From an uncultured Eubacterium sp. (GTDB taxonomy: Bacteria > Bacillota > Clostridia > Lachnospirales > Lachnospiraceae): a stretch of DNA of 64,000 nt. The stretch lies in NCBI GenBank assembly GCA_945939115.1, contig CAMEVC010000010.1, forward strand, positions 16,697-80,696, in the 5' to 3' direction. Shown piece by piece: positions 25,509 through 34,643 of the stretch; position 1 is the stretch's first letter, and every line of letters begins with the position of its first letter. The position numbers and the translations under genes were made by a program. The notes beneath the pieces are model-generated. The model was not told where the DNA came from, searched no databases, and saw only the letters and a program-made list of their open reading frames with translations.

Positions 25509-25551
25509 ACAGCTGGCAGACAGGATAAAACCTGAATGCCAGCTGTGTTTT
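25509..25551. terminator. Terminator between the second pectate lyase and the convergent DUF4012 gene (copy 2)
   Basis: CACAGCTGGCA pairs with TGCCAGCTGTG around an inner CAGG/CCTG stem, and five T follow. The central 36 bases are identical to 20201-20236. Confidence 0.85.
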
Positions 25552-25568
25552 TATAAGTATATTTAGTG

Positions 25569-27455
25569 TTATCTGTAGTTCTGTAGTGTAGGTGTAGAAT
25601 TAACTCCGAGAGGTGTTGTGACACCAGCTGCGGTAGTTACTTTATAGGTTACTTCTATATTTCCACCAGGTGCGATTGAGTTACCGAACATATATCCAAC
25701 CTGATGACCATTGTAGGTTCCCATATGAATCGCGCCACCATTGCTTGCATGGAAGTCTGAAACTGTTCCTCCAGCCGGAGCAAAAATGTGGATGTAGCCG
25801 GTTATGGTTCCGCCGTAATTTCCAAGTATGTAATTGCCGGCGTTTATTTTGTCTGCACTGGTCAATGCATTGCCAAATGTTGCTTTAACTTCATATGTCC
25901 TTGTGCCATCATCATTAACTACCGGTTCACCAATCTCTGTATTGATGTCAAGGAACCAGCCGAGCTTACTAGGATCTGAAATACTGAAATATACGCCAGT
26001 TTCAGGATTTTCAGAATCATCATTAAGTCCTCCGGAACATACTGCATTCTTAACGAGCTGCTGTTCATTCTCATTTTCCATCCACATCATGATTGTGCGG
26101 TTCTTGGCACCGTCAGAGAATACTTTGTAGTAATCGCCGGCTTTCTTAACATCGAAGTCAGAGACAAGTTTAGCCATGGTTGCTTTAGCAGTCTCAGCAA
26201 AAAGTTCATCTACATAGTCACCGGCAGAAGCAGATGCTGATGCATTGAGATATTTGTAATAAAGGTCATACTGAAGAACTTTAGTAGCATTTTCACTCGT
26301 TAATTCTGTGCCGTCAGAAAGAGTTACATTTCCAATGTAACCCAGAAGGCTCTGGATAATTGTTGGAGTCAAAGATACGACACCGTTTACATGTTCGGAA
26401 TTCTTCTTCTCATATGCGAGAGCCCAGATATAAGCAACTCTCTCGAAATCAGGGTTAAAGCAGGCGTCTCTTGGCCCATTCATCCATGAACCAAAAAGTT
26501 CCCGCTCTTCTGCTGTTATATTGGCCTCCGATGGAGTATATGAGGCCAGTACTTTATATACACTTTTGAAATCCCCGATTGTAAGGATACCGTCCCTTAT
26601 ACGGATTGTTCCTATAGAGCCAGGGAAACCGCCTGATGCACGAATCTCGGAAGAATTCTGGGCTGCAAGCAGATATGTCCTGTCTGAACCATCACCGACA
26701 AATGCTTTGAACAGTGGAAGGAATTCCTTCAGATTGTCATACGAACCTGTCATAGAGGCAATCTGTACCGAATAATCAGCAATCATGCTGTTTAAGCCCA
26801 TTGGTAGGTCAATCTGGTTCATTGAATTAACTATATGGTCAATCTTCGGCTCAACATCTTCCAGAAGTGACAGGTAAGCGTTAATTGTAGTTATACTGAA
26901 TCCGTCATCGACCTTTAGTCCGGATAACGGATAATCTGTAAATACCTGAGCTGTCGGTCTTGCAATATCGGTGGAAGCCTCGTCAACAAGAGCTAAAAGT
27001 TTCTTTACTGAATCAATATAGCCACGCAATTTAGGAACTTTGTAGGCTGTTTTCCATATTTTCTTGTCAAATGTTTTATTTAGATTGTCTATAGCAATAT
27101 CAAGCTGGTCACAGGCCTGTGTTGTTGCGACCGGGTCCTGTGCTTTGAGACCTGCCATGACATTTTTCAAATCTGCCTTAAGAATGCCTGCCTGTTGCTT
27201 GAGGTCTGCAACCTCACGTTTGGCGACCTTGTAACCATAAGCTCCGCCAATTCCAAGTGCTATAAGAAGACAGACAATTATGCTGAGAGTAATAATAAGA
27301 GCTCGTCTGTGCTTTTTCTTGTGTTTTAAGTATTTATGTGAGTGGTGGTGTGTTTCAGAACCATAATGTGAACCGGAATCACCGTGGGAGCTGCTATGTG
27401 AATCAGGCTGTGGTTTCTTAGCAGGTTCCTTAGAATCTGAATATAATTCTTCCAT
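25569..27455 (-). CDS. DUF4012 family membrane-anchored protein
   Basis: The 628-residue product has a hydrophilic, Ser/His-rich N-terminus (residues 1-48), one membrane helix (about 51-73) and a large outside domain. The block AAQNSSEIRASGGFPGSIG is the signature of DUF4012 proteins, a family found near polysaccharide and surface-assembly genes in Gram-positives and of no proven function. The coiled-coil region after the helix (74-115) is also usual. It converges on the pectate lyase gene and is divergent from the ABC-F gene. I do not know its job; a role in envelope glycopolymer display is only a guess. Confidence 0.85.
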   Translation of the reverse strand: MEELYSDSKEPAKKPQPDSHSSSHGDSGSHYGSETHHHSHKYLKHKKKHRRALIITLSIIVCLLIALGIGGAYGYKVAKREVADLKQQAGILKADLKNVMAGLKAQDPVATTQACDQLDIAIDNLNKTFDKKIWKTAYKVPKLRGYIDSVKKLLALVDEASTDIARPTAQVFTDYPLSGLKVDDGFSITTINAYLSLLEDVEPKIDHIVNSMNQIDLPMGLNSMIADYSVQIASMTGSYDNLKEFLPLFKAFVGDGSDRTYLLAAQNSSEIRASGGFPGSIGTIRIRDGILTIGDFKSVYKVLASYTPSEANITAEERELFGSWMNGPRDACFNPDFERVAYIWALAYEKKNSEHVNGVVSLTPTIIQSLLGYIGNVTLSDGTELTSENATKVLQYDLYYKYLNASASASAGDYVDELFAETAKATMAKLVSDFDVKKAGDYYKVFSDGAKNRTIMMWMENENEQQLVKNAVCSGGLNDDSENPETGVYFSISDPSKLGWFLDINTEIGEPVVNDDGTRTYEVKATFGNALTSADKINAGNYILGNYGGTITGYIHIFAPAGGTVSDFHASNGGAIHMGTYNGHQVGYMFGNSIAPGGNIEVTYKVTTAAGVTTPLGVNSTPTLQNYR

Positions 27456-27592
27456 CTAATTATCTTCTCCTTTTTTCAAATATTTGTGTGTATAAATACA
27501 ACTTGATAGTTTAACAGATATTTAAGGTATTTACAATATTAAGCGGGATAACTTATAATACTTTAAGATTTTAAATGAAAAGGATATGGAAT

Positions 27593-29146
27593 ATGAGTTT
27601 ACTTACAGTAACCGGACTGACACACGGATTTGGTGACAGAGCAATTTTTAATAATGTATCTTTCCAGCTTAACAGGCTTGATAAGATTGGATTAGTGGGG
27701 GCCAATGGCGAAGGTAAATCCACATTTATGAATATAATAACGGGAAAGCTTATGCCCGACGAGGGAAAGGTTGAATGGGCAAAGAATGTCCGTGTGGGGT
27801 ATCTTGACCAGCATGCGGTACTTGAGAAGGGCATGACTATTCAGAGTGTGCTGGCATCTGCATTTGACTTCCTGTATGACATGGAAGCACAGATGAATGA
27901 AATCTATGGAAAACTTGGAGATGTCTCGCCGGAGGAGATGGACAAGATGATGGCAGAGGCAGGGACTATCCAGGATCTGCTTACAATGCACGATTTCTAT
28001 ATGATAGATGCCAAGGTTGAGGAGGTCGCAAGAGCGTTAGGACTATCTGAATTCGGACTTGAGAAGGATGTTACTGAATTATCCGGAGGACAGAGAACTA
28101 AGGTGTTACTTGGCAAGCTTTTATTGGAAAAACCGGACATTTTACTGCTTGATGAGCCAACTAATTATCTTGACAAAGAACATATTGAATGGCTTAAGAG
28201 GTATCTGCAGGAGTATGAGAATGCATTTATACTTATATCCCATGATATACCATTTCTTAACAGTGTAATTAATGTGATATATCATATGGATAATCAGGAA
28301 CTCAACAGATATACAGGGGACTATGATAATTTCCAGAAAGTTTATGCAGTGAAGAAAGCGCAGCTTGAGGCAGCTTATAACAAGCAGCAGCAGGAGATAG
28401 CAGAGCTTAAGGATTTTGTGGCGAGAAATAAAGCAAGGGTTGCCACAAGAAATATGGCTATGTCGCGCCAGAAGAAGCTTGATAATATGGATATTATTGA
28501 GCTGGCGGCAGAAAAGCCGAAGCCAGAGTTTAATTTCAAGGTTGCAAGAACACCGGGAAGATACATTTTCCAGACCCATGACCTTGTTATCGGTTATGAC
28601 GAGCCGCTTTCGAGTGCGCTTAACTTAGAGATGGAGCGTGGTCAGAAGATTGTGCTTACTGGTGCTAATGGTATCGGTAAATCTACATTATTAAAGAGTA
28701 TATTAGGACTTATCAAGCCGTTGTCAGGTGATGTAGAGCAGGGAGATTATCTTGAGATAGGGTATTTTGAGCAGGAGACTCCGGCAGGAATTGAGACGAC
28801 CTGTCTTGAGGAGATATGGCAGGAGTTCCCGGGATATACACAGTATGAAGTGCGTTCTGCCCTTGCCAAATGTGGTCTTACAACCAAGCATATTGAGAGT
28901 AAGGTTAAGGTTCTTTCCGGTGGAGAGCAGGCGAAAGTGCGTCTGTGCAAGCTGATTAACCGTGAGAGTAACATTCTTGTGCTTGATGAGCCTACTAACC
29001 ACCTTGATGTGGATGCCAAGGATGAATTAAAAAGAGCCCTTATGGCATATAAGGGCAGTATACTTATGGTGTGTCACGAACCGGAGTTCTACGATGGTCT
29101 CGCAACTGATGTGTGGGACTGCGGCAAGTGGACAACAAGGTTGTAA
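27593..29146 (+). CDS. ABC-F family ATPase (ribosome-associated type)
   Basis: The 517-residue protein has two ABC domains and no membrane segments, the ABC-F layout. Domain 1 has Walker A GANGEGKST, signature LSGGQRTK and LLLDEPTNYLD. Domain 2 has GANGIGKST, LSGGEQAK and LVLDEPTNHLD. A charged linker of about 80 residues separates them, as in Uup/YdiF/EttA relatives that act on the ribosome E site. The start at 27593 is 8 bases after AAAAGGA; the earlier ATG at 27575 lacks a site. Whether it is a housekeeping factor or an antibiotic protection protein cannot be told. Confidence 0.93.
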   Translation: MSLLTVTGLTHGFGDRAIFNNVSFQLNRLDKIGLVGANGEGKSTFMNIITGKLMPDEGKVEWAKNVRVGYLDQHAVLEKGMTIQSVLASAFDFLYDMEAQMNEIYGKLGDVSPEEMDKMMAEAGTIQDLLTMHDFYMIDAKVEEVARALGLSEFGLEKDVTELSGGQRTKVLLGKLLLEKPDILLLDEPTNYLDKEHIEWLKRYLQEYENAFILISHDIPFLNSVINVIYHMDNQELNRYTGDYDNFQKVYAVKKAQLEAAYNKQQQEIAELKDFVARNKARVATRNMAMSRQKKLDNMDIIELAAEKPKPEFNFKVARTPGRYIFQTHDLVIGYDEPLSSALNLEMERGQKIVLTGANGIGKSTLLKSILGLIKPLSGDVEQGDYLEIGYFEQETPAGIETTCLEEIWQEFPGYTQYEVRSALAKCGLTTKHIESKVKVLSGGEQAKVRLCKLINRESNILVLDEPTNHLDVDAKDELKRALMAYKGSILMVCHEPEFYDGLATDVWDCGKWTTRL

Positions 29147-29161
29147 TTGGAGGGAAACTAT

Positions 29162-30316
29162 ATGCAGATGAAATCAGAAGCAAAACTTACCACTTTTGAG
29201 GCAATAAGCATGATTGTGGGAAACAGTATAGGAACCGGAATTATTGCTGTACCGTATCTTGCAACGAAAAACAGCATGATTGATGTAGTCTGGATGGTGG
29301 GACTTGCCTATATTGTGAATGTGATACTTCATCTGATAATTGCGGAGCTTTCATATAATAACGGAGGCGTGCAGCTGGTTAAAAGCTTTGAGGGCGAGCT
29401 TTTTCATGGTGTGATGAAGAAAATATTCAGCTGGATTGTATTTGTTGTGTACGGACTGGCAATCATGATAGGTGTCAGTGGGAATATTAACGGGGGAGCC
29501 CAGATATTTACAAACTGGTTCGGTATGCCGATGTGGGTAGCCCAGATTGTCTATTATGTAATTGCAGGAATTGTTGTGTTTATGGGTATGAAAGCAGTAG
29601 GAGTCGCGCAGAAATATGCAGTTGTTATGCTTATGGGGATTGTGGCAGTTATGACGGTTGGAACATTTATGCATCCAGTAAATGCATTGTACACAGCACC
29701 GTTTCATTGGAATAACCTTTTGGCATTATATAGTATGGTTGTGTTTGCCACTTCTGCTAATCAGGCTGTAATTCAGGTGGTGAAAGGGCTTGATGGCAAT
29801 CCCGGCAAGATAAGAAAATCAATATTTATCGGGTTTGGTCTGTCCTCTGTTTTTGTTCTGGTTGTTACAATGACAGTGCTTCTTGGTACTAAGGGAGAGA
29901 TTAACAAGGAACTGGCATATATGCAGCTTGGAGAGAGCATAGGAAGATGGGCTGTAATTCTGGCAGGAATTTTCTCATTATTTGCATTGCTTACAACGTT
30001 CTGGTCAAATACATTGGCATTGCGTGATGTGGTACATGAGCAGGTTGGTATCGGAAACCGCATAAGTTGGCTTATTGCAACAATTCCGTGTATTCTTTTT
30101 GCAATATTTGGTGTCAACAGTTTCATAATATTAACGCGAATTATGAGTGGTGTTGTTGTGCTTGTCAGTGTAATGCTGGTACTTACTTACGGCAAATCAA
30201 GAAGGAAAGCCGGAGAGAGTCCGATATGCGGAGTAATTGGAACGATACCTTTTCAGGTGCTTATGGTTGTGTCAACTCTGGTGTCGGCTGTTGGAGCTTT
30301 GATACCATTAAGTTAA
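29162..30316 (+). CDS. Amino-acid permease, aromatic/hydroxy amino-acid (HAAAP-like) family
   Basis: This is a 384-residue integral membrane protein with about eleven hydrophobic segments. The first helix contains GNSIGTGIIAVPYLA, which matches the substrate-binding helix break of APC-type transporters and most resembles TyrP/SdaC relatives. The ATG at 29162 sits 7 bases after GGAGGGA; a TTG at 29147 is rejected because it lies before that site. It starts 15 bases after the ABC-F gene and is followed after 16 bases by the phosphoesterase gene, so these three are likely co-transcribed. The substrate is unknown. Confidence 0.8.
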   Translation: MQMKSEAKLTTFEAISMIVGNSIGTGIIAVPYLATKNSMIDVVWMVGLAYIVNVILHLIIAELSYNNGGVQLVKSFEGELFHGVMKKIFSWIVFVVYGLAIMIGVSGNINGGAQIFTNWFGMPMWVAQIVYYVIAGIVVFMGMKAVGVAQKYAVVMLMGIVAVMTVGTFMHPVNALYTAPFHWNNLLALYSMVVFATSANQAVIQVVKGLDGNPGKIRKSIFIGFGLSSVFVLVVTMTVLLGTKGEINKELAYMQLGESIGRWAVILAGIFSLFALLTTFWSNTLALRDVVHEQVGIGNRISWLIATIPCILFAIFGVNSFIILTRIMSGVVVLVSVMLVLTYGKSRRKAGESPICGVIGTIPFQVLMVVSTLVSAVGALIPLS

Positions 30317-30332
30317 AATGGAGGCCGCGGAT

Positions 30333-31355
30333 ATGTACAATTCAGACAGATTAAAACGGATAGATGATGAAACATTTTCATTAAGAATATCAAAAGATAA
30401 GGATTTTAGGATTCTGCAGCTGACAGATTTGCATCTTGGTTTCGGTATGATATCGAGAAAAAAGGATAAGCTGGCTCTTGAAGCTGTGACGAGTATTATA
30501 AACAGAACAAAGCCTGATTTCATTGTGCTTACAGGAGATTCTATCTTTCCTTTCTTTCCGAAATCTGGAACGCTCAATAACCGTAAACAGGCTGGAAAAC
30601 TAATAAAATTCATGGATGAATTTCATATTCCATACTCACTGGTATTTGGAAATCATGATTGCGAAATGGGCTCAACCTGTAACAAGGAAGAATTGGCAGA
30701 TATATATGAGAAGGCAAAATACAGCATTTTTACAAAAGGAAGAAAGGAATTAACAGGAGTAGGGAATTTCTTAATTAATCTGGTGGATGATAACGGAAAT
30801 ATTCTTCTTCCTATGGTTATGCTTGATTCTAATATGTATGGCGATGGGGGCTGGTTTTTCAGCGGGTTTGACTGTATTCACGATGACCAGGTGGAGTGGT
30901 GCATGGGAAGACTTGATGAATTAAAGCAGGGGACTCCTGATATTCGGGCCATGGCTTTTTTTCATATGCCGCCACGCGAATTTAAGGAAGCTTATGAGAA
31001 AATGAAGCTGGGGGATAAAAGTGTTATTTATCAACATGGCAGTATTGCTGAGAAGAATGAACATTTTGGGATTTCTAAGTTTGATGGCACATTTTTTAGG
31101 AGAGCCGTGGAGAACGGCGTTATTAAGTGGATATTCTGTGGCCATGATCATATGAATACATTATCGCTTATTTATCAAGGCATTCAGATGACTTACGGAA
31201 TGTCAATTGACTATCTCGGATATAAGGATATTAAGAAAAGTTATATTCAGCGCGGAGGAACACTGATTACGCGTAAGCCTTGCGGAGATGTGGAGATAAA
31301 GATGGTACCTTTGGGCTCCGTGGTGTCAACGCGGGTCAGTGGAGTGAAGGGATGA
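30333..31355 (+). CDS. Calcineurin-like metallophosphoesterase
   Basis: This 340-residue enzyme has the full set of two-metal phosphoesterase motifs: QLTDLHLG near residue 30, LTGDSIF, FGNHDCE, AFFHMPP and CGHDHMN. No signal peptide is present. It resembles the purple acid phosphatase/YkuE-like group (DevT and SbcD are more distant). The start at 30333 is used because GGAGG lies 8 bases before it, within the alternative ATG at 30318. The substrate is unknown, and nothing in the neighbouring permease gene identifies it. Confidence 0.9.
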   Translation: MYNSDRLKRIDDETFSLRISKDKDFRILQLTDLHLGFGMISRKKDKLALEAVTSIINRTKPDFIVLTGDSIFPFFPKSGTLNNRKQAGKLIKFMDEFHIPYSLVFGNHDCEMGSTCNKEELADIYEKAKYSIFTKGRKELTGVGNFLINLVDDNGNILLPMVMLDSNMYGDGGWFFSGFDCIHDDQVEWCMGRLDELKQGTPDIRAMAFFHMPPREFKEAYEKMKLGDKSVIYQHGSIAEKNEHFGISKFDGTFFRRAVENGVIKWIFCGHDHMNTLSLIYQGIQMTYGMSIDYLGYKDIKKSYIQRGGTLITRKPCGDVEIKMVPLGSVVSTRVSGVKG

Positions 31356-31405
31356 AAAGTTGAATAACATAAAGTATAAAATATACTGATAAGCCATAAT
31401 TTATA

Positions 31406-31434
31406 TTGATAATAGTGTATATTAATGATATTAT
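31406..31434 (+). promoter_or_regulatory. Predicted promoter of the shortened Rpn gene
   Basis: TTGATA at 31406-31411 and TATTAT at 31429-31434 are 17 bases apart, about 70 bases before the start codon. Confidence 0.5.
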
Positions 31435-31501
31435 AACTATACACATTCGATTGGAGTTTGTTTTGATTTGTCGGACATATAATGAACAATAGGAGGAAGT
31501 A

Positions 31502-32197
31502 TTGGGGGAAAAGGATATTACAGAGAAGATATTAGAAGATTATAATGATATTTTTTCAGACATTGTTAATGTACTGCTTTTTGACGGTGAACAGAGAGTT
31601 GAGGAGAATTCTTTAGTTAATGTTGCAGTGCATTCACAGTACAAGGATGATAAGGATAAGCTCCATGAGCAGGAGAGGGATGTAGCCAAGTACTGGAAAG
31701 AGCGAGACATAGAGATTGCGTTATATGGGATAGAGAACCAGACAGAGATTGAAAGGCGGATGCCGCTTAGGATCTTTGGATATGAGGGCGCATCATACAG
31801 AATGCAGATTGATAAGTTTACAAGTGATTTCAGGATAGTAGCTAATTTTTTTTCAAACAAGAGAAAGAATAGGGATTATGTGCCGGATGATACGACGACG
31901 ATAAAGCATGTAGATGAATTGCTTAAACTGTTGTCTGCGATGACAGGAGATTACAGGTACAATAAGATTCTGGCGAATAGGGAGGAGGTCAAGAATATGT
32001 GTGATGTAGCGCAGAGGCTGGAGGACAGAGGAATGCAGAAGGGGCTTATAGAAGGCGGAAATCAGATGATTTATTCATTGGTGCAGGATAAGATTATATC
32101 ATCAGAAATAGGAGCGCAGAGACTGGGAATAACCGTAGAGAAGCTGAAAGCGAATATGGTTAATACAGGATTTAAGTACCCGGACAATGAGGAGTAA
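31502..32197 (+). CDS. Shortened Rpn-family / PD-(D/E)XK transposase-like protein
   Basis: The 231-residue product starts with TTG, 5 bases after AGGAGG; there is no in-frame ATG nearby. It carries N-terminal family landmarks (DIVNVLLFDGEQ, HEQERDVAKYW, IALYGIENQT with the glutamate-x-glutamine pair, GYEGASYR) and C-terminal ones (SDFRIVANFF, DELLKLLSAMTGD). Between GASYR and SDFRI only about seven residues remain, where I expect roughly 60-70 from memory of the family. That looks like an in-frame internal deletion. A promoter and ribosome site are intact, so it may still be made. A 60-bp piece of the same gene type lies at 20093-20152. Confidence 0.75.
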   Translation: MGEKDITEKILEDYNDIFSDIVNVLLFDGEQRVEENSLVNVAVHSQYKDDKDKLHEQERDVAKYWKERDIEIALYGIENQTEIERRMPLRIFGYEGASYRMQIDKFTSDFRIVANFFSNKRKNRDYVPDDTTTIKHVDELLKLLSAMTGDYRYNKILANREEVKNMCDVAQRLEDRGMQKGLIEGGNQMIYSLVQDKIISSEIGAQRLGITVEKLKANMVNTGFKYPDNEE

Positions 32198-32266
32198 TTA
32201 GTTCTGATTTTTACAATTTTTTTGATATATGTGGTTTTACAATTCATAACATACAATGACTAAGGC

Positions 32267-32307
32267 AAAGGCGCCCAGTACAGTGATTTCACTGGCTGGG
32301 CGCCTTT
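32267..32307 (+). terminator. Long perfect hairpin before the dehydrogenase operon
   Basis: AAAGGCGCCCAG pairs with CTGGGCGCCTTT, and CAGTG pairs with CACTG inside. Only three T end the stem, so it may be a weak or bidirectional terminator after the Rpn gene or a leader structure for the next operon. Confidence 0.55.
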
Positions 32308-32376
32308 CATGTTCTGGAGGGCAGGGGTCAAAGTGCTGCTCACAGAAAATATGATAAAAGAGAAAGGATGGTAATT

Positions 32377-32706
32377 ATGGGAACAAGAATTGAAGAACAT
32401 CCAATATTGGGAAAGCAGGAAAAAGGGAAGCTTGTAACATTTTACTTTGATGGCAGGGAAATGCATGGCTATGAGGGAGAACCTATTGCAGCAGCACTTA
32501 AGGCGGAAGGTGTCATGATTCATAGATATACGAAAAAGGAACACAAACCGAGAGGAATTTTCTGTGCGATAGGAAGATGTACAGACTGTGTTATGGTTGT
32601 AAATGGAAAGCCTAATATCAGGACATGTGTCACTCCTCTCGAGGAGGGTATGAAGGTTCAGACACAGTACGGAGTAAGCGATAAGCCATTTGAAGAGCAG
32701 AACTGA
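32377..32706 (+). CDS. [2Fe-2S] small subunit of a multi-subunit amine/proline-type dehydrogenase
   Basis: This 109-residue protein has a plant-type ferredoxin-like cluster site: C63, C68, C71 and C84 in FCAIGRCTDC...RTC, with GYEGEPIAAAL before it. This matches the small iron-sulfur subunits that accompany FAD enzymes such as HcnA, opine dehydrogenase and hydroxyproline dehydrogenase LhpF-type proteins. AAAGGATGG precedes the ATG at 32377, which is why the ATG at 32368 inside that site is not used. It opens a four-gene operon. Confidence 0.85.
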   Translation: MGTRIEEHPILGKQEKGKLVTFYFDGREMHGYEGEPIAAALKAEGVMIHRYTKKEHKPRGIFCAIGRCTDCVMVVNGKPNIRTCVTPLEEGMKVQTQYGVSDKPFEEQN

Positions 32707-32725
32707 TAGAGGAGGAAATGTGTTT

Positions 32726-34306
32726 ATGAAGCGATTTGATTTGATTATTGTGGGCGCAGGCCCTTCAGGATTGTCAGCAGCTATAGAGGCAGCGAAGAGA
32801 GGTCTTGATGTTGTTGTATTTGATGAAAATGAAAAGCCGGGTGGACAGCTTTTTAAGCAGATTCATAAGTTCTTTGGCTCTAAGGAACACAAGGCTAAGA
32901 TAAGAGGCTTTAAGATAGGAGAAGATCTTCTTAAGGAAGCTGATGCTGCAGGTGTTAAGGTTGTGCTTAACGCAACTGTATGCGGAATGTATCAGGACAA
33001 GGAGATTACAGTAAGAATTGGAGAGGAAATACATCATTACAAAGGTGATGCTGTCATAATTGCAACAGGAGCAGCCGAGAATATGGTAACATTTCCGGGC
33101 TGGACATTGCCGGGTGTTATCGGAGCAGGAGCAGCCCAGACTATGATGAATCTGCACGGGGTAAAGCCTGGCAGCAGGATTCTTATGCTTGGCTCAGGTA
33201 ACGTAGGTCTGGTTGTAAGTTATCAGCTTCTTCAGTGTGGGTGTGAGGTTGTGGCACTTGTTGATGCTGCACCTAGAATCGGTGGTTATGGTGTTCATGC
33301 AGCTAAGGTTGCAAGAACAGGAGTGCCATTCTACCTTTCACACACCATAGTTAAAGCAGAGGGAGAGGATAAGGTTACAGGAGTTACAATTGCAGAGGTT
33401 GATTCTTCATTTAACTTTATTCCGGGAACAGAGAAACATTTTGATGTAGATACAATATGTCTTGCTGTAGGACTTTCGCCAATGTCACAGCTCCTTAAGA
33501 TGTCAGGCTGTAAGATGGAGGATAATCCGAAGAGAGGAGGACAGGTTCCTATCTGTGATGAGTATGGAAGAACTTCTATTCCGGGTGTGTTTGTTGCCGG
33601 AGATGTCTCAGGAATTGAGGAGGCAAGTTCAGCCATGATAGAAGGCCGTATGGCAGGAATTGCAGCAGCAGAGTATCTGGGATACATAGATAAGACAGAA
33701 CTTGATGAGAATTTAAAGAGCCTGGATGTTGCGCTTGACGGCTTGAGACAGGGTATGTTTGCACCTAAAAACAGAGGTAAGCTCATCGAGAAAACAGAGG
33801 AAGGAATAGATATTTCCACAACACTTCTTACAAAGGGTTATGTAGCAGATGATGAGATTGAGAGATTTCCTGGTGTAACAAGAAGACCGGGAATTCACCC
33901 GGTTATGGAGTGTACACAGAATATTCCTTGTAATCCATGCCAGGATGCATGTCCTAAAAAATGTATTAAAATCGGAGAGAATATTACTTCTCTTCCGGCG
34001 GTTGATCCGACAGCTACCTGCGTAGGATGCGGAATGTGTGTGGCTTCATGTTCAGGTCAGGCAATATTCCTTGTGGATGAGACATATGAGGAGGGATTTG
34101 CAAGCATTACAATGCCTTATGAATTCTTACCACTGCCAGAGGCAGGAGATAAGGGAATAGCACTTGGAAGAAACGGACAAAAGGTATGTGAGGCGGAGGT
34201 TGTAAGCGTAAAGTCTTCTCCGGCATTTGACAAGACTAATCTGTTGACTATAAAAGTTCCTTCAGAATTCGTTATGAAGGCAAGATTCTTTAAGAAGGAG
34301 GCATAG
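32726..34306 (+). CDS. FAD/NAD-type oxidoreductase subunit fused to a 2x[4Fe-4S] ferredoxin domain
   Basis: This 526-residue subunit has an N-terminal FAD site IIVGAGPSGLSAA (about 6-18) with GGQL, and a second nucleotide site LMLGSGNVGLVV near 155. Its thioredoxin-reductase-like domain ends in VFVAGDVSG. Residues 395-450 add two cysteine clusters, CNPCQDACPKKC and CVGCGMCVASC, for two [4Fe-4S] centres. It corresponds to the large alpha-type subunit of LhpB/HcnB/PDH-like complexes. GAGGAGG lies 10 bases before the ATG; an ATG inside the previous gene (32690) is rejected. The electron acceptor is unknown. Confidence 0.87.
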   Translation: MKRFDLIIVGAGPSGLSAAIEAAKRGLDVVVFDENEKPGGQLFKQIHKFFGSKEHKAKIRGFKIGEDLLKEADAAGVKVVLNATVCGMYQDKEITVRIGEEIHHYKGDAVIIATGAAENMVTFPGWTLPGVIGAGAAQTMMNLHGVKPGSRILMLGSGNVGLVVSYQLLQCGCEVVALVDAAPRIGGYGVHAAKVARTGVPFYLSHTIVKAEGEDKVTGVTIAEVDSSFNFIPGTEKHFDVDTICLAVGLSPMSQLLKMSGCKMEDNPKRGGQVPICDEYGRTSIPGVFVAGDVSGIEEASSAMIEGRMAGIAAAEYLGYIDKTELDENLKSLDVALDGLRQGMFAPKNRGKLIEKTEEGIDISTTLLTKGYVADDEIERFPGVTRRPGIHPVMECTQNIPCNPCQDACPKKCIKIGENITSLPAVDPTATCVGCGMCVASCSGQAIFLVDETYEEGFASITMPYEFLPLPEAGDKGIALGRNGQKVCEAEVVSVKSSPAFDKTNLLTIKVPSEFVMKARFFKKEA

Positions 34307-34308
34307 TT

Positions 34309-34641
34309 ATGAATGAAGTAAATGACCGTTCAAGGGATATAGGTGAATTCATTCCAGGACCGGATGACGATATGCTCATCTGCAGATGTGAGGAAATCAC
34401 AAAAGGAGAGATAAGAAAGGCAGTTCACGAGGGAATGTGGACTATGACGGAGATAAGAAGATATTTAAGAACCGGTATGGGACTGTGTCAGGGACAGACC
34501 TGTGCCAAGCTTGTGAAGGGTATTGTTGCAAGGGAACTTGGTATTTCCCCGGCACAGCTGGAGCCGGCAACAAGCAGATCGCCAATGAGACCTACTGAGA
34601 TGAGAATTCTGGGTAATGAGGCAGAGGAGAAGGAGGAATAA
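34309..34641 (+). CDS. BFD-like [2Fe-2S] subunit
   Basis: This 110-residue protein has a bacterioferredoxin-associated-ferredoxin type cluster site: C25 and C27 (LICRCEE), C60 and C65 (GLCQGQTC). In related amine dehydrogenases this domain is fused to or sits between the FAD subunits and passes electrons from the catalytic subunit. It starts only 2 bases after the large subunit stop and ends 2 bases before the next gene, so it is part of one complex. The proline-rich tail after residue 85 may contact a partner. Confidence 0.87.
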   Translation: MNEVNDRSRDIGEFIPGPDDDMLICRCEEITKGEIRKAVHEGMWTMTEIRRYLRTGMGLCQGQTCAKLVKGIVARELGISPAQLEPATSRSPMRPTEMRILGNEAEEKEE

Positions 34642-34643
34642 TT

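Noticed and set aside
25670..26775. Several rightward frames opposite the DUF4012 gene
   Set aside because: They overlap a clear DUF4012 coding sequence and read as reverse-frame noise.
13600..32200. Insertion sequence or transposon ends around the Rpn genes
   Set aside because: I found no terminal inverted repeats or target duplications at the Rpn genes, so I do not call them mobile elements.
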